Shown here: in pieces, positions 1-7,269 of the stretch
How positions within the stretch are numbered: the stretch's first letter is position 1
Layout of the letters: each line of letters starts with the position of its first letter
Assembly: GCF_000621325.1 (NCBI RefSeq)
Contig: NZ_JHYQ01000006.1
Coordinates: 1 to 64,000, forward strand
Length of the DNA stretch: 64,000 nt
Source of the DNA: Thiothrix lacustris DSM 21227
GTDB lineage: Bacteria; Pseudomonadota; Gammaproteobacteria; Thiotrichales; Thiotrichaceae
Direction: 5' to 3'
Made by a program: the position numbers and the translations under genes
The notes under the pieces: model-generated
Told to the model about the DNA's origin: nothing
Database searches by the model: none
The model's input: only the letters and a program-made list of their open reading frames with translations

Positions 1-22
1 TGTCATGTCCCATGGGATCATA
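1..22 (+). repeat. Left terminal inverted repeat of the IS
   Basis: The 22 bases match the reverse complement of 1056-1077 at 17 positions. The shared blocks are TGTCA, GTCCC and GATCATA. One base differs between the first two blocks and four differ between the last two. Confidence 0.8.
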
Positions 23-107
23 TTCCCTCAAGGAGCTACCCATTATTCAAAGCACGGGCTATCCTTGAAGGCATCTTATCCACCCATGGCTACAAGGCAA
101 AGCGTAC

Positions 108-1082
108 ATGAAACTGCATCCCGAAGCACGGACAACCCCGAAATTACGCAGTGAAATCAAGGCATCGCCGCTCACGCAAGCAGAACTGGCGAAACAATAC
201 AATGTCAGCCGCCTGACGATCCGCAAATGGCAGAACCGTGAGGAGATGACGGACAAATCGCACCGTCCCGATACGCTGCACACCACGCTGACTGAGGTAC
301 AGGAATGGTTGGTGGTGGAGCTACGCAAGACCCTGCTGCTGTCGCTGGATGACCTGACCCACATCACCAAAGAATATATCAATGCCGCCGCCAGCCGTTC
401 GGGTATAGACCGCTGCCTGCGTCGCCATGGGATCGCCAACCTGGCGGTAATGAAGCGGGAACTGTATGGCGAGGAGCCGCCACCGAAAAAGGTGTTCAAG
501 GACTACGAACCCGGCTATATCCATATTGACATCAAATACTTGCCGAAGATGCCCGACGAAAAGGAACACCAATACCTGTATGTCGCCATCGACCGTGCCA
601 GTCGTATGGTGTGCCTTGCCATTTACCCCGACAAAGCGGCTGCCAGTACAGCGGATTTTTTGGGTAAAGTAGAGCAGCGCTTCCCCATCAAGGTGCAATA
701 CGTGCTGACCGACAATGGGAAGGAATTCACCGACCGCTTTACCCGTAAAGGGGAACGTGACCCCACAGGCAAGCATAAATTCGACAAAGCCTGTGAGCGC
801 ATCAAGGCTGAACACCACCTCACCAAGCCACGCCACCCCCAAACCAACGGCATGGTAGAACGCTTCAACGGACGTATCAGCGACTGGTTGCAAACCACCC
901 GTTTCGCCTCATCCAATGAACTGGCTGACGCGATCAAACATTATGAACGGCTCTACAACCACTGCATTCCCCAGAAAGCACTGGGATACAAAACCCCTAT
1001 TCAAGCACTCAAGGAATGGCAGAAAAAGAAGCCAGATTTATTCAAAAAGAAAGCATATGATCTATCGGGACTTGACACCTAA
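108..1082 (+). CDS. IS481-family transposase (rve/DDE integrase core)
   Basis: A 324-residue transposase that cuts and joins DNA ends during transposition. Residues about 15-50 form a helix-turn-helix (LTQAELAKQYNVSRLTIRKW). Residues about 130-310 form the integrase core, with acidic residues D141 (YIHIDIKYL), D202 (VLTDNGKEF) and E251 (NGMVERFNGR). The element-encoded frame ends with the right terminal repeat at 1077, and the last codon and stop are completed by flanking DNA. This is seen in the sequence; that the stop is borrowed from the target is inferred. No frameshift or internal stop is present, so the gene looks intact. Confidence 0.9.
   Translation: MKLHPEARTTPKLRSEIKASPLTQAELAKQYNVSRLTIRKWQNREEMTDKSHRPDTLHTTLTEVQEWLVVELRKTLLLSLDDLTHITKEYINAAASRSGIDRCLRRHGIANLAVMKRELYGEEPPPKKVFKDYEPGYIHIDIKYLPKMPDEKEHQYLYVAIDRASRMVCLAIYPDKAAASTADFLGKVEQRFPIKVQYVLTDNGKEFTDRFTRKGERDPTGKHKFDKACERIKAEHHLTKPRHPQTNGMVERFNGRISDWLQTTRFASSNELADAIKHYERLYNHCIPQKALGYKTPIQALKEWQKKKPDLFKKKAYDLSGLDT
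1056..1077 (-). repeat. Right terminal inverted repeat of the IS
   Basis: Read on the minus strand this begins TGTCAAGTCCC and ends GATCATA, pairing with 1-22. It lies inside the 3' end of the transposase gene. The TAA stop at 1080-1082 therefore lies beyond the repeat, in target DNA. Confidence 0.8.
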
Positions 1083-1168
1083 CTGTTGCCACCGATATTC
1101 TGTATCAACAAGCCAAGGTGAAAAATGTTTTTGTGCTGGTAATGACCAAAACCCGGAGTAAACGATGA
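1078..1168 (+). pseudogene. 3' remnant of a gene truncated by the IS
   Basis: Immediately after the IS, a frame reads LTVATDILYQQAKVKNVFVL and then VMTKTRSKR before a TGA at 1166-1168. That stop overlaps the ATG of the next gene in the classic ATGA arrangement. Codon use is gene-like, and the GGAG ribosome site of the next gene lies within it. I infer that this is the tail of an upstream gene once translationally coupled to the SLOG/YhfG-like gene and cut by the insertion. About 28 residues are too few to assign a family. A chance open frame is the alternative. Confidence 0.45.
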
Positions 1169-1914
1169 CCACGGTATTCCTGTCAGGCTCAATCACCATT
1201 ACCCGTTTGAACAACGTCATACTGGCACGCTTGCAAAACATCATTGATAAACAGTTTGCCATTGTGGTGGGTGATGCCAACGGTGCAGACAAGGCATTGC
1301 AAAAACACCTGACGACCTTGCAATACCCGCACGTCACGGTATTTTGTGCCGGAAATGTTTGCCGCAATAATCTGGGTAACTGGCCTGTCAAACACATCAG
1401 TGTGGATGCCAATATAACCGGACGCGCCTTTTACACCCAAAAAGATAAAGCAATGGCGCAGCTTGCCGATTATGGTTTTGTGCTGTGGGATGGTAAAAGC
1501 CCCGGTTCATTCAATAATGTGCTGGAATTTCTGAAACAGCGCAAAAAAGCCTTGGTCTATTTCGCTCCCGATAGCGCGTTTTATCCCGTTTCCAGCGTAG
1601 ACGATGCCCGCACCTTATTGGACAAATGCGAGCCGACAGCCGTAGCGGAAATAGACAAAAAGATCAAACTGACCGCCACCTTGAAAACATTGGATGGCAT
1701 GGCACAAAACACCCTCAGCTTTGCCGCACCATCGTCGGATGAGCGCAAACAGCGTTATTATCAGGCAACCCGCAACTATAATTACCGCGCCAGTTTGCGG
1801 CTGGAAGGGCTATCCTTACCGGATGACATTGCCGCTTTGCCCTTGCCAGCAACGGCGCAAGGCATGGCAATCCTGATCCAGCAAACCAAAGACCGCTATG
1901 CACAGCAAGCATGA
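1165..1914 (+). CDS. SLOG-like domain fused to a YhfG/VbhA-like Fic-inhibitory segment (putative antitoxin)
   Basis: This 249-residue protein has two visible parts. Residues 1-135 look like a Rossmannoid SLOG/DprA-like nucleotide-binding fold: a SGS strand-loop at 7-9, GDANGADKA at 36-44, and KDKAMAQLADYGFVLWDGKSPG at about 93-114 (written here only to show the AD...WDGKSPG signature). Residues 192-249 contain TRNYNYRASLRLEGLSLP, where S210-x3-E214-G215 fits the (S/T)xxxE(G/N) inhibitory motif of class I Fic antitoxins. The length and sequence style recall E. coli YhfG. The gene has a GGAG site before its ATG and overlaps the downstream fic by 17 bp, as toxin-antitoxin pairs do. The antitoxin role is inferred from motif and context; the function of the SLOG part is unknown. 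Confidence 0.75.
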   Translation: MTTVFLSGSITITRLNNVILARLQNIIDKQFAIVVGDANGADKALQKHLTTLQYPHVTVFCAGNVCRNNLGNWPVKHISVDANITGRAFYTQKDKAMAQLADYGFVLWDGKSPGSFNNVLEFLKQRKKALVYFAPDSAFYPVSSVDDARTLLDKCEPTAVAEIDKKIKLTATLKTLDGMAQNTLSFAAPSSDERKQRYYQATRNYNYRASLRLEGLSLPDDIAALPLPATAQGMAILIQQTKDRYAQQA

Positions 1915-2488
1915 GATAGCCGAAGACCCCGCCTGTTACAGCGGCACAAGCACACTGGTCAACAAGTTGGGCTTGCAGGACAGCCGCACCTTGGCAGAGG
2001 CAGAAGCGGTGTTGAGCTACCTACGTGCTGAATCCTTCGATACGCGCTTGCAGGTATTTGATTTGCCAGCCTTGCAAGCCATTCACCAGCACCTGTTTCA
2101 AGACCTGTACCTGTGGGCAGGCGAGTTGCGTTCCACCGACCTCAGCAAGGGCAATACCCACTTTTGTGCCGCCGCTTACATTACAACCGAAGCCAACAAG
2201 CTGCTGGGCAAACTGGCACAGGAAAACTGGCTGGTCGGTTTGCCACTACCCGCCTTTGTGGAACGGCTAGCGTACTACTACTGCGAACTGAACGTGATTC
2301 ACCCCTTCCGCGAAGGTAACGGACGGGCGCAACGCCTGTTCTTCGATTTGCTGGCAATCAACGCCGGATTCGGGCTGGATTGGGCAAAGGTGGAGCGTAG
2401 CGAGTGGGTGGAAGCGAATATCGCGGGGTATGCGGGTGACTTGCAGCCGTTACAAGCCTTGTTTAAACGGATTGCCTTGTCGGTGTAA
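1898..2488 (+). CDS. fic: Fic-family protein adenylyltransferase
   Basis: A 196-residue Fic protein, close to the length of E. coli Fic. Enzymes of this family transfer AMP from ATP to a hydroxyl side chain of a target protein. The catalytic loop HPFREGNGRAQR (residues 135-146) is complete, with H135, E139, N141 and both arginines. The flap region YLWAGELRSTDLSKGNTHFC lies at 71-90. The N-terminus DPACYSGTSTLVNKLG resembles E. coli Fic. There is no inhibitory S-x3-E-G motif inside this protein, as expected for class I, where the motif sits on a separate partner, here the overlapping upstream gene. Target unknown. Confidence 0.9.
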   Translation: MHSKHEIAEDPACYSGTSTLVNKLGLQDSRTLAEAEAVLSYLRAESFDTRLQVFDLPALQAIHQHLFQDLYLWAGELRSTDLSKGNTHFCAAAYITTEANKLLGKLAQENWLVGLPLPAFVERLAYYYCELNVIHPFREGNGRAQRLFFDLLAINAGFGLDWAKVERSEWVEANIAGYAGDLQPLQALFKRIALSV

Positions 2489-2526
2489 ATTTTTCACGAG
2501 GAATGGGGTTTTTTGAGGACACACTC

Positions 2527-3063
2527 ATGCAACTACAACTGAAGCCGGAATTTGAGGAAATACTTGAACCGCTAGGCGAGAATGCAGCCGTTTTTTTCCT
2601 CGCTGCTGGTTTGTACTTTGCGCACAAAGTCAGCTTTGCCGCTGCTGCCGCGCTTGCCGATTTGAGTTTCAATGAATTCTTGTGCCGCCTACGAGAGCAT
2701 TTCGGCGTAGGTTTTCAGGTGTTGGATGACTCGGTGCTTGAAGATTTGCAAACTGTAGCCGGACAACGTGTCGCGGATGATTTGGGAAAAACGCTACACG
2801 ACAGAGCCACACGCGGTTTGCCGCTATCAGACGAAGAACGAGCGCAATTGCAACGCTGGTACGACGAACAAGATGCCGAAGAAGCCGCCATGTTGGGGCA
2901 GAGAGTCGGCGACTTAATCCAAAAGCTCAAAAACACGAGCCTTTCGTCCGAAGAACAAATGGAACTGGATTACTGCATGAAATTGGAACACCAGATGCGC
3001 TTGTTTAAAGCTCACGCGCAACAACTCAAGTCGATATTCGATGATTGCCCTATAAAGGGTTAA
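2527..3063 (+). CDS. UPF0175-like helix-turn-helix protein with a charged C-terminal extension
   Basis: The N-terminal 70 residues (AAGLYFAHKVSFAAAAALAD, then LSFNEFLCRLREHFG and VLDDSVLEDL) resemble UPF0175 antitoxins, which carry a short DNA-binding helix-turn-helix. The second half is acidic and helical (YDEQDAEEAAMLGQ...LSSEEQMELDYCMKLEHQ) and resembles no family I can name. I chose ATG 2527 because GAGGA lies 7 nt upstream; an in-frame ATG at 2503 would add eight residues but its purine tract is too close. It is 38 bp downstream of fic on the same strand, so it may belong to the same transcript. Function inferred only loosely. Confidence 0.6.
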   Translation: MQLQLKPEFEEILEPLGENAAVFFLAAGLYFAHKVSFAAAAALADLSFNEFLCRLREHFGVGFQVLDDSVLEDLQTVAGQRVADDLGKTLHDRATRGLPLSDEERAQLQRWYDEQDAEEAAMLGQRVGDLIQKLKNTSLSSEEQMELDYCMKLEHQMRLFKAHAQQLKSIFDDCPIKG

Positions 3064-3067
3064 GTAC

Positions 3068-3195
3068 TTGTCCTGAAAGAATGTCCTAAAGAGGGCGTAT
3101 GCAATACGCCCCTACGAAAACCCCCCTCCGTAGGGGCGTATTGCATACGCCCTCTTCAATGACGACAAGAATAGTGGGAAATTATTCCAGGACAA
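3068..3195. mobile_element. MITE-like palindromic element
   Basis: A non-coding 128-bp unit bounded by inverted TTGTCCTG (3068-3075) and CAGGACAA (3188-3195), with partial similarity continuing inward. Inside it is a perfect 28-bp inverted repeat, 3089-3116 against 3129-3156, around a 12-nt loop. The arms contain GGGCGTATGCAATACGCCCC, itself partly palindromic. The structure suggests a miniature mobile element or a dispersed palindromic repeat; there is no coding capacity. It could also end transcripts from both sides, although no T tract follows. Confidence 0.65.
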
Positions 3196-3220
3196 TTCCT
3201 AAGCCACTATATAATAAAAA

Positions 3221-3844
3221 TTATAACCGATAATCCTCCAACGCATCCCGCTCCTGCTGCGAACACCACCAAAACCTACTTGCTTCAGGTTTTTTCAGCA
3301 CCGATTCCAGCACATCCAACACCTCTTCCCCAGCATCTAACCGCTTGTCTTCCTCACTCTTGAAGAGTGCCGAAAATTTGCCGGACATATCCTCACCCGC
3401 CTGCAACCGGCGTGCATGGTCAATAACCGACAAGCTGCGGTTGATGCAGCCGTGCAAGCGGGCTTTTTCATCCTGAGCGTTACGCAAAAATTCAATCCAG
3501 CGCAGCGTGACGCGGGCAGTATCGCCCCACAAGTCTTTCAACTCACAGACGCGGCGTTCGATGGCTTCACGTTCCCATGCGCCATCCATGACCTCGTATT
3601 CGGTGAAAATGCCATGCACCAGCACGACAAATACCGTGTGGCGGGCAGTAATCTTGTCATCCTGATAGGCATGTTTGCCGTCGGCATCGAGTTCTACCGT
3701 GTCGAAATAGATACCAATGCCGCCCGGCGCACCGCAAACAGCATCACCGGGGTGATAACGCCCCAGTATGTTTTCAAAGCGTTTGGTTTGTATCTCAATC
3801 TCGCGGTCGTTGATTTTGACCATCAGTGAGTCAAACGTGCCCAT
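3221..3844 (-). CDS. Hypothetical protein
   Basis: A 207-residue protein with no family I recognise. The N-terminus (MGTFDSLMVKINDREIEIQT) resembles small phage-like or mobile-region proteins that begin MG-FD and describe a beta-rich domain. The middle VFVVLVHGIFTEYEVMDGAW is hydrophobic and probably a buried strand pair, not a membrane span. The C-terminal half is charged and helical, rich in E, K and R. A good AAGGA site lies 7 nt before the ATG, which supports this start. No signal peptide. It stands alone on the minus strand between the MITE-like element and the PIN-like gene. Confidence 0.6.
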   Translation of the reverse strand: MGTFDSLMVKINDREIEIQTKRFENILGRYHPGDAVCGAPGGIGIYFDTVELDADGKHAYQDDKITARHTVFVVLVHGIFTEYEVMDGAWEREAIERRVCELKDLWGDTARVTLRWIEFLRNAQDEKARLHGCINRSLSVIDHARRLQAGEDMSGKFSALFKSEEDKRLDAGEEVLDVLESVLKKPEASRFWWCSQQERDALEDYRL

Positions 3845-4011
3845 GCGTCAATCCTTCTGGCAATGTTGATACCGCAAGCATAGGGCATCTACGCGGACGT
3901 TGAATGGGATAATTTTCGTCAGGTGTAGGTGTTGATCATTTATCGGAAATAATTGACCCGTGTGCTTCCCTCCGCAACCATACTCGTAAGTTGCAAGGAA
4001 TAAGCAAAACA

Positions 4012-4617
4012 ATGGAAAACCCCAAACGTATCCACTACATCTTCGTCGACTTTGAAAACACCCAAGTGATGGATGTAAGGTTGCTTAGCGGCAAACCTGT
4101 CATCCTGCTAGTAGTGACCGGCGATAAGCAAAAACACTTACCCATTCCCTTAATCAAGCAGCTATTGGCTCATGCCGATCAAGTGGGTTTGATTGAAGCA
4201 AATTGTTCGGGGAAGAATGCGTTGGATCTTGTCCTCGCTTATCACATGGGGCAATGGGCGAAACAAGACCCAACAGGCTATTTTCATATCGTGTCCAAAG
4301 ACAAAGGCTTCGACCCGCTGATTACGCACTTGAAGCAACTGAAAGTGTCAGCGGCACGGCATGATGAGTTTACCCAGATTCCGCTGTTTGTTGATCATCA
4401 GAAGACACCTGTCACAGATAAAATTGCCTTGCTGACGGAGCGGTTTACCAAACATGCCTCTAATCGCCCAACGAAACGCGATAGCCTGATGACTTATATC
4501 CACTCCATCTTTGCCAAAAAGTTGCCGGACAGCGAAGTGCAGAAACTGGTGCGTGATATGGAGCAACGCAAGCTGATTGTTATTGGTGCTGACAATAAGG
4601 TTGCGTACCACGTGTAA
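4012..4617 (+). CDS. PIN/NYN-like putative ribonuclease
   Basis: A 201-residue protein whose first 120 residues have PIN/NYN features. There is an acidic FVDFENTQ after the first strand, then NALDLVLAYHMG and SKDKGFDPLI, which place conserved Asp/Glu residues where PIN-fold nucleases bind metal. The C-terminal 55 residues (RDSLMTYIHSIFAKKLPDSE, then LVRDMEQRKLIVIGADNKVA) look like a small winged-helix unit that could bind nucleic acid. ATG 4012 fits the protein start better than a TTG at 3991, although AAGGA lies a rather long 12 nt away. Role (RNA cleavage in defence or decay) is inferred. Confidence 0.65.
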   Translation: MENPKRIHYIFVDFENTQVMDVRLLSGKPVILLVVTGDKQKHLPIPLIKQLLAHADQVGLIEANCSGKNALDLVLAYHMGQWAKQDPTGYFHIVSKDKGFDPLITHLKQLKVSAARHDEFTQIPLFVDHQKTPVTDKIALLTERFTKHASNRPTKRDSLMTYIHSIFAKKLPDSEVQKLVRDMEQRKLIVIGADNKVAYHV

Positions 4618-4650
4618 AACGCAGGCGAGAGATCACTAAGGTACTTCCCT

Positions 4651-6447
4651 CTACGAATCGAAAACTCTAACCTCTTCCCACACCAGCCGTTCAAACCCCA
4701 AAGCCACCACCGCGATACAGCGCAATCGCTGCGGCTCTTGGTACTTGTTCACTAAAATGGTACGGTATTCCTGCAACTGTTGCGTGGCGTTCGCTAATGC
4801 TGCCTGCACCGCCGGTAATTGTTGCGTCACTTCCCGGCTGTGTGTACGGACTTGTTCAGCAGTGAGCTGTAATTCCTTAAGCGTTAGGTATTTGAATTCC
4901 AGAATGAAATCCAGCAGAGCGTATTGGCGCATATTCGGGCGCACAATCATCACGAGGTCGCAATAACGCCGTTTGAGGGCGCTTTCCGAATCCATGATGT
5001 AGTAGGTGTCATTGAATAGCAGCGTCAGAAATGCCGTTTTGACGGTGAGTTCATTGCTCCAGCGGTAGTCACGGTTATCCAGTGCGGCGAAATAGCGGGT
5101 TTCGATGAATTCCACCAAGGGCTGCAAGTCAGCATATTGGTAAAAAGCTTTGGCAGCGGCTTGCATGGTGTCGCTGTCTTGCGTATTGGGCAATAACTTG
5201 CGTTTCAGTTCTTCCAGATATAAGCCTCGAATCACCAAATTGGGGGCATTCAATTCCAGTTCCCCAATCGCGCTGCGCCCGGTGATGGTCAGTACCCCGA
5301 AATAGTAGAGCAATGACCCCATAAAGCGTTGGTCACGCGGTATATCCCGTAAAGATTCCACGCCGAAACGGTCTTCCAGCGAGGTGACGCCCAAGGCTTG
5401 CTGTTCATCCAGGATGTGGGCAATCAAGGACTGACCACCGGGCAAGTCGGCAATGTAACGGATTTTGTTGGTATCCATCGACAGGTTGCTGTCTAGCAAT
5501 TGTTCCGGGGCGCTACAAAACTCCTGATAGTGTTGCAGGAAATAGAAAACCAAAGTGGGGTTGTAAACGCAGGGCTGCTTAATGTCGGTGCAAAAACGGT
5601 AGCCGTTGTAAAACAGTCGCAGGGTTTCCAAAATAGTCGCATAGCCCTCTGTCTGCTGGCAGTCTTCCAACACTTGGGTAACGCTACTTTCCAGCTCTGC
5701 TTGAGTCAGCCCACACAAGGCATTGAAGCGCGGGTTCAGGTAAATGTTTTTCGCCACATTGTAACCGCTGGTCATGTCGCTCATGACCACGGGCGACACC
5801 CCGGTGATGAATACCCGTGTCAGTTTGCCTTCAGAGGCACTGGCCTTGATGATCTTGAACAGTGATTTGAGGATACCTTCACCCTCTAATAACGCCTGAT
5901 AGCGGCGGCTATTGTGTGGGTCACTTACCAGTACTTCGTTGGCAAAGTTGTCGTATTCGTCGATCAAGAGGTAAAGCTGCTGCCCGCTCCCCTGTATGGC
6001 GTTGGTGAGAGATTGGAAAGAAGCCAAGGCATCCTCATCCCGAATGTGTACCGGAAAGCGCAATAACTCCTGATACTTTTGGATAAAGCCTTCCACATGG
6101 GCATTGAGGTGATTGAACAGGCTGCTTTTGATGTCCTCAAGACTACCTTGTGCCGATACCTTTGAGAAATCCCAACGCAAGATCAGGTATTGGTTGCGTT
6201 CCTCGGTGGGGTTTTTGCCAATCGCCAAATCACCAAACAGGCTATCAAATTCCTCTGCTAGCTTGATGTCGTAATAATTTACCAAGGTAGAGAGCAATAA
6301 GGATTTGCCAAAACGGCGTGGGCGCAGGAACAGGAGTTGTTGCCCAGCCTGTTCCAAGGCGGGGATCAGGTGGGTACGATCCAGATACAGCATGTTTTTG
6401 GTACGGATACTGTGAAAATCGCTATTGCCGTAGGGGAAGCGGATCAT
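4651..6447 (-). CDS. AAA-ATPase-like protein with C-terminal PD-(D/E)XK nuclease-like domain (DUF1703 type)
   Basis: About 598 residues. The N-terminus MIRFPYGNSDFHSIRTKN and YLDRTHLIPALE is typical of the AAA-ATPase-like family found next to DUF1703. The Walker A is RPRRFGKS (residues 42-49) and the Walker B-like strand is LYLLIDEYDNF (about 158-168). Near the C-terminus, RYCDLVMIV followed by LLDFILEFKYL fits the D...ExK core of a PD-(D/E)XK nuclease. ATG 6447 matches the family's usual start; an ATG at 6474 is the alternative and neither has a strong ribosome site. Such genes are common, often multicopy, in accessory DNA; their biological role is unknown. Confidence 0.8.
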   Translation of the reverse strand: MIRFPYGNSDFHSIRTKNMLYLDRTHLIPALEQAGQQLLFLRPRRFGKSLLLSTLVNYYDIKLAEEFDSLFGDLAIGKNPTEERNQYLILRWDFSKVSAQGSLEDIKSSLFNHLNAHVEGFIQKYQELLRFPVHIRDEDALASFQSLTNAIQGSGQQLYLLIDEYDNFANEVLVSDPHNSRRYQALLEGEGILKSLFKIIKASASEGKLTRVFITGVSPVVMSDMTSGYNVAKNIYLNPRFNALCGLTQAELESSVTQVLEDCQQTEGYATILETLRLFYNGYRFCTDIKQPCVYNPTLVFYFLQHYQEFCSAPEQLLDSNLSMDTNKIRYIADLPGGQSLIAHILDEQQALGVTSLEDRFGVESLRDIPRDQRFMGSLLYYFGVLTITGRSAIGELELNAPNLVIRGLYLEELKRKLLPNTQDSDTMQAAAKAFYQYADLQPLVEFIETRYFAALDNRDYRWSNELTVKTAFLTLLFNDTYYIMDSESALKRRYCDLVMIVRPNMRQYALLDFILEFKYLTLKELQLTAEQVRTHSREVTQQLPAVQAALANATQQLQEYRTILVNKYQEPQRLRCIAVVALGFERLVWEEVRVFDS

Positions 6448-6496
6448 GGTGCTGTGCCTAACGCTGGAAATCATGAGGAGAGTTTAGCATAGCTAA

Positions 6497-7162
6497 TCAA
6501 TCAGGTTTCAGCCACGCCCGCAAACACTGCCCAATTACCACGAGTTCTTCCGCACACACATTATGCTCCATCGCGTATTCCGAATACGCAGGCGCATAGC
6601 CATGTTCCTCCAGCCAGCGCTGTGCCTTGTGTGCCAGCACCACCTGCACCACCCCATCCTGCTTGCCGTGGAAAATATGGATCGGCAGTGTTGCATTCAC
6701 CGTATTCAAGGCAATCGTCTCCGCCGTGGCAAAATACGTCGACAGCGCGAGCAAGCCCGCCAGCGGTTTGGGGTAGCTCAGTGCAGTTTGGTACGCCACC
6801 GCGCCGCCTTGCGAAAAGCCCGCGAGCACGATGCGTTCGCTGGGAATGCCGCGTGCGATTTCGCGCTCAATCAGTTTGCCCACTTCCTGTGCCGAGGCTT
6901 GCAGTTGTGCCACATCCACCTTGCGGTCGAGGGACATTTCCAGAATGTCATACCACGCGGGCATCACATAACCGCCGTTGATAGTCACGGGCAGCGCAGG
7001 CGCATGTGGAAAAATAAAACGGATACCGTGGTCGCGTGGCAAACCCAGTTCCGGGATAATCGGCACAAAGTCGTGCCCATCCGCACCTAAGCCGTGCAAC
7101 CAGATGACAGCAGCGCTGGCGGGGTGAGTGGGTTCAACGTCGACAGTCGGCAAATAGCCCAT
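6497..7162 (-). CDS. Carboxylesterase / phospholipase-type alpha/beta hydrolase
   Basis: A 221-residue cytoplasmic serine hydrolase of the bacterial carboxylesterase II (EstB) family, which cleaves short-chain carboxylic esters. The oxyanion region is WLHGLGADGHDF (21-32), the nucleophile elbow GFSQGG has S117, the acid is D169 in HGKQDG and the base is H200 in MEHNV. All three catalytic residues are present and the length is typical. There is no signal peptide. The gene is divergent from the DMT transporter, with 107 bp between them. Confidence 0.9.
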   Translation of the reverse strand: MGYLPTVDVEPTHPASAAVIWLHGLGADGHDFVPIIPELGLPRDHGIRFIFPHAPALPVTINGGYVMPAWYDILEMSLDRKVDVAQLQASAQEVGKLIEREIARGIPSERIVLAGFSQGGAVAYQTALSYPKPLAGLLALSTYFATAETIALNTVNATLPIHIFHGKQDGVVQVVLAHKAQRWLEEHGYAPAYSEYAMEHNVCAEELVVIGQCLRAWLKPD

Positions 7163-7254
7163 GGGTGTATTCCTTGATGGTTTGTGATAGCGCTAACCAT
7201 AGCATTTATTCTGTATTATCGATAAAGGTGTGTCTGCTGATTAAGCATGTGCAG

Positions 7255-7263
7255 TGATATACT
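7255..7263 (+). promoter_or_regulatory. Extended -10 promoter for the DMT transporter
   Basis: TGATATACT fits an extended -10 element (TG, one base, TATACT). The hexamer ends only 6 nt before the ATG at 7270, so the transcript would start at or beside the start codon. No ribosome binding site is visible. A weak -35 (TGCTGA, 7235-7240) lies 17 bp upstream. A leaderless mRNA is inferred. Confidence 0.45.
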
Positions 7264-7269
7264 GCGGCG

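Larger units (their letters stand above)
1..1077 (+). mobile_element. IS481-family insertion sequence
   Basis: A complete or nearly complete insertion sequence bounded by imperfect inverted repeats at 1-22 and 1056-1077, with one transposase gene between them. The left end falls exactly on base 1, so the flanking target duplication on that side is outside the window. The right end is followed by CCTAAC, which would be the start of any target duplication. The ends begin with TGTCA, as is usual for elements of this family. It sits directly upstream of a Fic toxin-antitoxin locus and appears to have interrupted a gene (see 1078-1168). Confidence 0.85.

Noticed and set aside
59-499. 146-residue open frame on the minus strand at the start of the window
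   Set aside because: It is fully antisense to the transposase, whose helix-turn-helix and DDE motifs are clear, and its translation is Ser/Arg-rich and featureless.
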